20,124 nucleotides of DNA, taken from positions 1-20,124 of the forward strand of contig JAUVJT010000016.1 in assembly GCA_030592225.1 (NCBI GenBank). Direction: 5' to 3'. Under the pieces are notes generated by a model. That model was not told the DNA's origin and ran no database searches. It worked only from the letters and a program-made list of their open reading frames with translations. Shown piece after piece: positions 15,015-20,124 of this stretch (its first letter is position 1; each line of letters starts with the position of its first letter). Position numbers and translations under genes: made by a program. This DNA comes from Candidatus Stahliibacteriota bacterium. Lineage in GTDB: Bacteria; Hydrothermota; Tepidihabitantia; B3-TA06.

Positions 15015-15042
15015 TTGACATTGCGCTAAGCGCCGCTAATAT
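15015..15042 (+). promoter_or_regulatory. Promoter of the GWxTD gene (leaderless)
   Basis: TTGACA (15015-15020), a 16-base spacer and TAATAT (15037-15042), then 8 bases to the ATG at 15051. No Shine-Dalgarno sequence precedes the ATG. The predicted transcript starts 0-2 bases before it. It should also transcribe ricT. Confidence 0.7.
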
Positions 15043-15050
15043 TACGGGTA

Positions 15051-16199
15051 ATGCGTTTATTTATCTTGCTGACGTTGATTGCACAAACAGGCACGGCCGA
15101 GTACAGCCTTCCTTACGTCATAGAGCAGGGCGAGCGCGGCGGAGGGTTCTTTGTAAAAACTTACGTGCAGATTCCTTATGCCAGCCTTCAGTTTGCCCGC
15201 TCGGACTCCACCTATCAAGCTAACTATCATCTTATCCTGCAGTTCACAGATCGCCGCAAGAACATCTACGGTGATGAGCGTTTTGGAGAAGTGATAGTCG
15301 AGACATCTGCGGCCGTTAAATCCAGAACCCATACCGCGGCTGAGACCCTGCAGGTTGCGCTTCCCGAAGGACGCTACGAGGCCAACCTGACCCTGGCCGC
15401 GCTGACGGCAACCAGAAGGATAGAAAGAAAATTCGACGTAGACATATTCCATCGCGCCCTGGGCAGCCTGCGAATCACCGACAGTCGCGGCGATCAAATG
15501 CTGGCTCGTCCCTTTGACAGCCGCGATACCATGCTTGCCGCCGCACCCGTCTACGAAGACGTGGACTCCTTACTGCTTAAGATTTCACGACCGGGCGCCC
15601 CCCATTTCACTCAGGCAAAACCCGAGCCTGATTCCCAGGCCTCATGGGTCATACCGCTGCAGGATTTCCCCAGCGGCGATTACCGGCTTTCGGTAAAGGC
15701 GTTTAAGGGAAAGAAAGCCGTTGACGAACGCAACGCCCTGTTCGTACTGCGCAATCCGTTCCGCTTCGACCAGGGACGATACGAGGAACTGGTTGACAAG
15801 TTGGTGTATTTGGCAACGGTGGATGAACGGAGCCTGATGAAAGCGGTTCCGGCAGAGGCAAGGCAGGTGACCTGGGACAGCTTCTGGCGCTTGAAGGACC
15901 CCACTCCGCAGACCGAATACAACGAGGAGCTTGAGGATTACTTTGTCAAGATCGAGTACTGCGAGCGTAATTTTAGATTCGGAGATAAAGGCTACCTTTC
16001 GGACCGCGCCCGGGTATACTTCAAGCTCGGCCCACCCGATGAGGTAGAGGAGCATCCATTTGAACCCAACCGTGCGCCGTATATTGTGTGGACTTATAAT
16101 TTCGGGGAAGCAAAATTCGTATTCGAAGACAGATTCGGGTTCAACGAATATGAACTCACCTACCCTCCGGGCTTTCTTTCCCCGTCATGGGGGCTTTAG
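15051..16199 (+). CDS. GWxTD domain-like exported protein
   Basis: A 382-residue protein with a short signal peptide (RLFILLTLIAQTGTA). The middle (~20-230) is strand-rich with no motif I recognise. The C-terminal ~95 residues match the GWxTD domain found mainly in FCB-group bacteria: YNEELEDYFVKIEYCERNF, then the signature segment, then RARVYFKLGPPDEVEEHPF, APYIVWTYNF, and AKFVFEDRFGFNEYELTYP. The eponymous motif is changed from GWxTDR to GYLSDR at about residue 314, so two of its defining residues (Trp and Thr) are substituted. The function of the domain is not established. The ATG at 15051 fits the leaderless promoter; the stop is directly followed by the ricT ATG, so the two genes form an operon. 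Confidence 0.87.
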   Translation: MRLFILLTLIAQTGTAEYSLPYVIEQGERGGGFFVKTYVQIPYASLQFARSDSTYQANYHLILQFTDRRKNIYGDERFGEVIVETSAAVKSRTHTAAETLQVALPEGRYEANLTLAALTATRRIERKFDVDIFHRALGSLRITDSRGDQMLARPFDSRDTMLAAAPVYEDVDSLLLKISRPGAPHFTQAKPEPDSQASWVIPLQDFPSGDYRLSVKAFKGKKAVDERNALFVLRNPFRFDQGRYEELVDKLVYLATVDERSLMKAVPAEARQVTWDSFWRLKDPTPQTEYNEELEDYFVKIEYCERNFRFGDKGYLSDRARVYFKLGPPDEVEEHPFEPNRAPYIVWTYNFGEAKFVFEDRFGFNEYELTYPPGFLSPSWGL

Positions 16200-16919
16200 A
16201 TGAGTGATCAACATTATCTGGTGGAGTGCCATCCCCTGATGAGAATTGTGGCAACGACTGCTGTGGGTCTTGACATCAAGCGCGGCGAACCGGTGATTCT
16301 GCGCTTCAAAGGTTGTGAGGACATAGGCTACATAAGGGCGTTGACCGACGATCCGCAGGCCAGAGCAATAGTCATAAGAAAAGTCACTCCCCAGGATATT
16401 ACCCTGAAGGAAACAGCCCGGCAGTGGGAAAAAGAGGCGTATGCCTTGTTCCTTGACCTCCTCGAAAAACACAATCTGCCCATGAAGCTCGTGGGCGTGC
16501 ATGCCTGGATGGATCGCAATAAAATAGCCTTCTACTTTCTTTCTGAGCGCCGGCTCGATTTTCGCAAACTGCACAAGGAAATAGGCACGCTGCTGGAATG
16601 CAGGGTAGTAATCAAGCAGATAGGCATACGCGACCACGCAAGATTGATAGGCGGATTGGGACCATGCGGCAGACCGCTGTGCTGCACCGCCTTTTTGACC
16701 GAACTGCGCCCCATAAGCCTGCGCAGCGCAAGAAGACAAAACCTTTACGTGAACCCTGAGAAAATCTCAGGCATGTGCGGCCGCCTGCTGTGCTGCCTGC
16801 GTTACGAGGACGAAGCCTACTCGTTTGACCGTGATGGGGTCTCGATATCCCCGACCTGTGCAAATTGGGACGAGGAGCATAGTTTCACGAACTACGACGA
16901 GGAAGACGAGGCACAATAA
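16200..16919 (+). CDS. ricT: RicT/PSP1 family iron-sulfur protein
   Basis: A 239-residue PSP1-domain protein. In Bacillus the RicT (YaaT) protein joins RicA and RicF in an Fe-S complex that controls RNase Y-dependent mRNA processing, sporulation and competence. The family signatures are clear: KRGEPVILRF, GVHAWMDRNKIAFYFLSERR, the central LDFRKLHKEIG segment, GIRDHARLIGGLGPCGRPLC and MCGRLLCCLRYE. Six cysteines (156, 161, 162, 193, 198, 199) are arranged as two C-x4-CC motifs, the expected cluster ligands. The ATG immediately follows the GWxTD stop, so translation is probably coupled. The C-terminus is acidic. RicA and RicF genes are not in the window; outside Firmicutes the partner is usually unknown. 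Confidence 0.92.
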   Translation: MSDQHYLVECHPLMRIVATTAVGLDIKRGEPVILRFKGCEDIGYIRALTDDPQARAIVIRKVTPQDITLKETARQWEKEAYALFLDLLEKHNLPMKLVGVHAWMDRNKIAFYFLSERRLDFRKLHKEIGTLLECRVVIKQIGIRDHARLIGGLGPCGRPLCCTAFLTELRPISLRSARRQNLYVNPEKISGMCGRLLCCLRYEDEAYSFDRDGVSISPTCANWDEEHSFTNYDEEDEAQ

Positions 16920-16924
16920 TCCCC

Positions 16925-16941
16925 GCATCTATCGTAGATGC
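16925..16941. repeat. Small palindrome between the convergent ricT and ispF genes
   Basis: GCATCTA (16925-16931), TCG and TAGATGC (16935-16941): a perfect 7-base stem. No T-tract follows on either strand, so it is at best a weak bidirectional stop or an mRNA-end stabiliser. Confidence 0.5.
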
Positions 16942-16982
16942 AACCCATAACCCCGTACCCACAGATAACGAAGGATTTGAAA

Positions 16983-17453
16983 TTATCGATTGAGGAGCAC
17001 CACCGCCATGGCCGCAATCCCTTCCTTGCGGCCAACAAACCCCATGCCTTCGCCCCGCTTGGGCTTGATTGCAATATCGGTCGCCGGGATGGCCAGGATT
17101 TCTGCAATGCGATCACGCATCGCGTCGCGAAAAGGCACCAGCCTGGGTTCCTCGGCAAGTATGGTGCAATCGAGGTTGACGATGCCGTAGCCCTGTTCGC
17201 TAACCAAAGACGCCGCCTTGCCGAGAAGAGCGGCGCTGTCAGCACCCCGGTAGGCAGGATCGGTATCAGGGAACAGCTCGCCGAGACTGGATAATCCTGC
17301 CGCACCGATAAGCGCGTCGGCAATGGCATGGAGCAGCACGTCGGCGTCGGAATGACCGGCAAGACCCTTATCAAAAGGGACGTGAACACCGCCAATGATT
17401 AATGCACGACCGACCACCAGCCGGTGGGAGTCGAAGCCAAAACCTATTCGCAT
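16983..17453 (-). CDS. ispF: 2-C-methyl-D-erythritol 2,4-cyclodiphosphate synthase
   Basis: Enzyme of the non-mevalonate (MEP) isoprenoid pathway that cyclises CDP-methylerythritol 2-phosphate to MEcPP with release of CMP. The 156-residue length is normal. MRIGFGFDSHRL gives metal ligands D8 and H10, H42 lies in LAGHSDADVLLHAIADALIG, GELFPDTDP is the next conserved loop, and KPKRGEGMGFVGR covers the substrate/CMP-binding C-terminus. The start is the ATG at 17453: upstream codons are unlike the family, and a perfect-consensus promoter (17460-17488) puts that ATG at +1. There is no Shine-Dalgarno sequence. No other MEP gene is adjacent. Confidence 0.96.
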   Translation of the reverse strand: MRIGFGFDSHRLVVGRALIIGGVHVPFDKGLAGHSDADVLLHAIADALIGAAGLSSLGELFPDTDPAYRGADSAALLGKAASLVSEQGYGIVNLDCTILAEEPRLVPFRDAMRDRIAEILAIPATDIAIKPKRGEGMGFVGRKEGIAAMAVVLLNR

Positions 17454-17459
17454 GAGAAG

Positions 17460-17488
17460 ATTATAGGGGTAATGAAGGCCGGTGTCAA
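17460..17488 (-). promoter_or_regulatory. Perfect sigma70 consensus promoter, leaderless, for ispF
   Basis: On the minus strand, TTGACA (17488-17483), exactly 17 bases, and TATAAT (17465-17460), then 6 bases (CTTCTC) to the ispF ATG. With standard spacing the A of ATG is the first transcribed base. Confidence 0.8.
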
Positions 17489-17516
17489 ACCGACCTTGTC
17501 TGTCCATCTTGTGATA

Positions 17517-17535
17517 TTTCGTCCAAGGGACGAAA
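17517..17535. repeat. 8-base hairpin upstream of ispF
   Basis: TTTCGTCC (17517-17524), AAG and GGACGAAA (17528-17535) form a perfect stem, 29 bases upstream of the ispF -35 box. It may be another dispersed palindrome; no T-tract of note follows. Confidence 0.5.
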
Positions 17536-17587
17536 GGAGCAACTTCCGGGGTCCCCGCGCGAACACGCAGTGGTCGTGTGGGGCGCT

Positions 17588-17627
17588 AAAAAAACCCCTG
17601 GAGAGGCAGGAATGCACTCTCCAGGGG
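17588..17627 (-). terminator. Rho-independent terminator of the thpR-Na/Pi-phoU operon
   Basis: Read on the minus strand: CCCCTGGAGAG, an 11-base loop, CTCTCCAGGGG, then seven T. The 11-base stem is perfect (17617-17627 with 17595-17605). It lies about 145 bases after the PhoU-like stop codon, in the right orientation for that operon. The 265-base gap between ispF and the PhoU-like gene otherwise holds nothing coding. Confidence 0.88.
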
Positions 17628-17772
17628 AGGGGGTGAGGGAAGGGAGGTGTGTTACGGGAATCTCTTTGATTTATGTCCGCTCACCACGACATACAGCTCC
17701 ATTCCGTAATTGCTTCTATTCTAATAATAGTCGAAATTCAGAACTTGTCAAGCCCTTTGAAGCCAATTAGAT

Positions 17773-18432
17773 CTAATCCTCGGTTTCATTGGGACGATAC
17801 CCTATCCTGTGATAGGGATTTACTACACTTGACGCAACGTTCTTGAGATGCGCGCTTACCCGCTTAATGTAGCGCGAGAGCAGCGCAGCCACTATTCCTT
17901 CCTTGACCGAGATATTAGTATTCTCGATGAACTGATCCATCAGGCGATCGGCTTGCATGGCCAGCTCGGCCTGGTTCTTCATAACCTTGCGCGCCAGTTC
18001 GGCGTCACTCTCGGTGAGCGCATTCTTGGTCTGGACAAACATCTCCTTGGTTCGCTCAGCCAAGGGATGTAGGGCATCGAACGGCTCGCCTGAAATAGGC
18101 TCCGGGTAGTGCTTGGCTATTTCATCCAGATTCTTGGCGTAGTCGCCGATGCGTTCCAGATCAATAACCAGGATGGAAAGAACGAAGGTGGCGTTGATGT
18201 CCTGGGCGGGATTTATGGCAAGGTGTTCGAGAATCCGGCGGCGGATGGCTATCTGCAGCTCGTTGAGCTGACGATCTATCTTGTACAAATCCTCGATCTT
18301 TCCCGAGCCGGTAATCATCTCCCATGCAGTAACAAACATCTGCTCGGAGATGTCGAACATCTTGAATAAATCCTCCATACACAACTTTAACAACCCAGAC
18401 CCCTTCCATACGTTGAGAAGATTCTTATACAT
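17773..18432 (-). CDS. PhoU domain protein paired with a Na/Pi cotransporter
   Basis: A 219-residue all-helical PhoU-type protein. The first three-helix repeat is clear: IDRQLNELQIAIRRRILEHL, then VLSILVIDLERIGDYAKNLDEI, containing the ERIGD metal-binding motif. The second repeat is looser (AELAMQADRLMDQFIENTN, then LLSRYIKRVSAHLKNVASSV), with R-V-S-A-H in place of the usual R-I-G-D-H. PhoU proteins regulate phosphate transport and signalling. The ATG is preceded by GGAGGTAG, which overlaps the 3' end of the cotransporter gene 2 bases upstream. That tight coupling suggests it controls this transporter rather than a Pst system, as in the many Na/Pi cotransporters with fused C-terminal PhoU domains. 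Confidence 0.9.
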   Translation of the reverse strand: MYKNLLNVWKGSGLLKLCMEDLFKMFDISEQMFVTAWEMITGSGKIEDLYKIDRQLNELQIAIRRRILEHLAINPAQDINATFVLSILVIDLERIGDYAKNLDEIAKHYPEPISGEPFDALHPLAERTKEMFVQTKNALTESDAELARKVMKNQAELAMQADRLMDQFIENTNISVKEGIVAALLSRYIKRVSAHLKNVASSVVNPYHRIGYRPNETED

Positions 18433-18434
18433 TT

Positions 18435-19550
18435 CTACCTCCTAAGAAGTAAAATCAACCCCACGGGGATGATTATAAAGATAACTGCAATGTAGACAAA
18501 TGCAAGCCAGCGGTGCCTGGCAACGCTCTTACCAATCAACTTCGCAAGGGTAATAGGCACAACCCTCAACGGATACCAGACGGCTATACCAAAGATGTTG
18601 AAAATAAGATGGGCGAACGCAACCTGTATTGCAAAAGGCGAACCGGTTACCAACGCGGCAAGAATTGCGGTAATCGTAGTGCCCATGTTGGCTCCCAGGG
18701 TATACGGGAATATCTGCTCAAGAGTAATGAGGCCTGCTCCTACGATGGGGACAATGAAGGACGTAGTAACGGATGAAGATTGTATTATCGCCGTGATTAC
18801 AAGCCCCAAAAGAAGTGCGCGCAGCGGCCCGCCAAACAGATAGCGATCAACTACGATCTCGGTTTTGGAACCTACCAGCTTGCGCATGTTGTCAACCATG
18901 AACTTAAGACCGAAAAAGAGCATAACTAAAGCAATCGGCAAACTGAAATAGGCTTTGTACCCGACCAGATGAATTATGGCTTTAGCTACGGGTTTAACCG
19001 CAATCTGCAGCGGCCCGACAATCTTCAGGCCGCCAACCCCTTCGAATGCCCTGGCCAGAAAACCGGAGACGTATCCAATGGGATGCAGGAATATCTCCAA
19101 AGGCAGCAGCACAGCCACTGCCAGAAGATTGAAGATATCGTGAATCATCGCCGATGGGAAAGCGCGGGTAAACTCCTCCTTGCGGGAGATGTGATACAGT
19201 GAAACCAGGGTATTGGTAACCGTGGTGCCGATGTTGGCTCCCATGACGATTGGGATGGCGTTTTCCACGGAGATGGTGCCGGCGGCAACAAACCCCACGA
19301 CGATAGAGGTGGTGGCCGAAGAGCTTTGAATGAGCACGGTAACCAGAACACCTATAAAAAGGCCAAGGATGGGATTGTCGGTCAAGCTTATAAGGGTCTC
19401 GGCAAAATCCACCCCAAAGAGCTTGAGCGAACCCGAGATCAACTGGATGCTCAAAAGAAATCCGTAAAGCGCCGCAACGAAGATCAGTATCCTCAGGATT
19501 CTTTTGAACACCCCAGGTCGGGGATCGGGAACTAACGATTTATCAGCCAA
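18435..19550 (-). CDS. Na+/phosphate cotransporter family (NptA/PNaS) membrane protein
   Basis: A 371-residue inner-membrane protein with about 8-9 hydrophobic segments. It shows the family's inverted duplication: LIQSSSATTSIVVGF (Q75-S78) and GANIGTT (104-110) in the first half, IIQSSSVTTSFIVPI (Q257-S260) and GANMGTT (287-293) in the second. The QSSS motifs form the Na+/phosphate binding site in SLC34-type carriers. The usual C-terminal PhoU domain of many bacterial members is missing here and is encoded by the separate gene downstream. The start is TTG at 19550, overlapping the thpR stop by 8 bases, with AGAGGA about 10 bases upstream; the overlap supports operon structure. A weak start codon could set a low transporter dose. 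Anion specificity beyond phosphate is not testable here. Confidence 0.93.
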   Translation of the reverse strand: MADKSLVPDPRPGVFKRILRILIFVAALYGFLLSIQLISGSLKLFGVDFAETLISLTDNPILGLFIGVLVTVLIQSSSATTSIVVGFVAAGTISVENAIPIVMGANIGTTVTNTLVSLYHISRKEEFTRAFPSAMIHDIFNLLAVAVLLPLEIFLHPIGYVSGFLARAFEGVGGLKIVGPLQIAVKPVAKAIIHLVGYKAYFSLPIALVMLFFGLKFMVDNMRKLVGSKTEIVVDRYLFGGPLRALLLGLVITAIIQSSSVTTSFIVPIVGAGLITLEQIFPYTLGANMGTTITAILAALVTGSPFAIQVAFAHLIFNIFGIAVWYPLRVVPITLAKLIGKSVARHRWLAFVYIAVIFIIIPVGLILLLRR

Positions 19551-20085
19551 ACTTGAATTCCTCTACGATTTTATAGATCGGCCCCTGCGGTGTCAGGGTG
19601 CTCTGATAAAGCGTGAACGATGAGGCCGTGAAGGAAATGCCCACGGGCGGTGAGAACGATTTGAGGGGCAGCGAGTCAACGTATCGCAGGCGGGCAAGGG
19701 TCAAATGCGGATGGTAGCGATTGCGTTCCGGTTCAAACCCCAAACGTTCGAGACCTTCCTCTAAGCCGTTGAACAGACGGGTTGATTCAGGCACTCCCCC
19801 AGAAAGCCCCCACCAGAAAACCCTGGCCCGACTCGGGGAGGCAAAAGCCCCCAGCTCTCCAAAGGTAACCCGGAATTGCTTTAAGCGTGCTGCGGCGTCG
19901 CGCGCCGCCTTGCAGACAGAAGCAGCCCTGGATTCCTCGACCTCTCCCAGGAATCTTAAAGTGATGTGAAGGTTATGGGCCTGCACCCATTTCATGCGGG
20001 GAAGCTGCGGTCTCAAAATCTCGGTAAATAACAATATCTGTTGACGGATATAGGTTGGCAACCCGATCCCAAAGAAGAGCCTCAT
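19543..20085 (-). CDS. thpR: RNA 2',3'-cyclic phosphodiesterase (2'-5' RNA ligase family)
   Basis: A 180-residue 2H-phosphoesterase. The two catalytic motifs are present: H-I-T-L (40-43, within NLHITLRFLGEV) and H-L-T-L (128-131, within HPHLTLARL). MRLFFGIGLP at the N-terminus and FTLYQSTLTPQGPIY near the C-terminus are typical of ThpR/LigT. The enzyme opens RNA 2',3'-cyclic phosphates and in vitro can join 2'-5' RNA ends; its cellular role is unclear. I use the ATG at 20085 because a promoter at 20093-20121 puts the start codon at about +2 and the family begins with MRxFx. The frame stays open upstream to the window edge, but that stretch is the promoter. It is the first gene of the operon with the Na/Pi cotransporter. 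Confidence 0.93.
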   Translation of the reverse strand: MRLFFGIGLPTYIRQQILLFTEILRPQLPRMKWVQAHNLHITLRFLGEVEESRAASVCKAARDAAARLKQFRVTFGELGAFASPSRARVFWWGLSGGVPESTRLFNGLEEGLERLGFEPERNRYHPHLTLARLRYVDSLPLKSFSPPVGISFTASSFTLYQSTLTPQGPIYKIVEEFKFG

Positions 20086-20092
20086 CAACTGA

Positions 20093-20121
20093 AGTATACC
20101 TTTAGCGCCTCCGGTTGTCAA
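20093..20121 (-). promoter_or_regulatory. Promoter of the thpR operon (near-leaderless)
   Basis: On the minus strand, TTGACA (20121-20116), a 17-base spacer and TATACT (20098-20093), then 7 bases to the ATG at 20085. The transcript should start one base before the start codon. Confidence 0.65.
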
Positions 20122-20124
20122 GAA

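Overview
The window is a stretch of a Gram-negative-type bacterial chromosome. The outer-membrane-barrel-like protein, the lipobox proteins and the signal-peptide proteins point to a double-membrane cell. The mix of a degenerate GWxTD protein, a RicT/PSP1 protein, PEGA/LVIVD and two-component-propeller repeat proteins, a Roadblock/LC7 protein and a DUF1858 protein is typical of FCB-related or WOR-3/TA06-like candidate phyla known mainly from metagenomes. That placement is inference from gene content; there is no rRNA or tRNA in the window to test it.

Layout from left to right. 1-3564 (+): a TatD nuclease (5' end cut by the window), RsmA, a predicted outer-membrane barrel protein and a small lipoprotein, in an overlapping run. 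3580-3957 (-): a Roadblock/LC7 protein, divergent from a DUF1858 redox-disulfide protein (4053-4265). 4266-5185: a gene-poor stretch with repeat fragments, a broken EamA-type transporter gene, and a promoter with an overlapping inverted repeat. 5186-9298 (+): a coiled-coil/26-residue-repeat protein, the metabolite-repair enzyme Nnr, and a secreted propeller protein whose start overlaps the nnr stop. 9299-9772: 474 bases without a gene, packed with palindromic repeats. 9773-11203 (-): an AT-rich gene for an ApeA-like HEPN anti-phage protein. 11322-12869 (+): a P5C dehydrogenase, divergent from apeA, followed by a terminator. 13032-14840 (+): a mosaic surface lipoprotein with its own promoter and terminator. 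15051-16919 (+): a GWxTD protein and RicT. 16983-17453 (-): IspF. 17588-20085 (-): ThpR, a Na/Pi cotransporter and a PhoU-like protein as one operon ending at a strong terminator.

Functionally most of the window is housekeeping (16S rRNA methylation, isoprenoid synthesis, NAD(P)HX repair, proline catabolism, phosphate transport) mixed with envelope proteins of unknown role. The accessory element is the ApeA-like HEPN gene, whose base composition differs sharply from its neighbours and which sits next to a cluster of dispersed palindromes.

A second theme is transcription. Nearly every promoter I can see is TTGACA, a 16-17 base spacer, and a TATAAT-like box. For four genes (apeA, GWxTD, ispF, thpR) the start codon falls 6-8 bases after the -10 box with no Shine-Dalgarno sequence, which predicts leaderless mRNAs. 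Other genes in the same window have strong AGGAGG sites.
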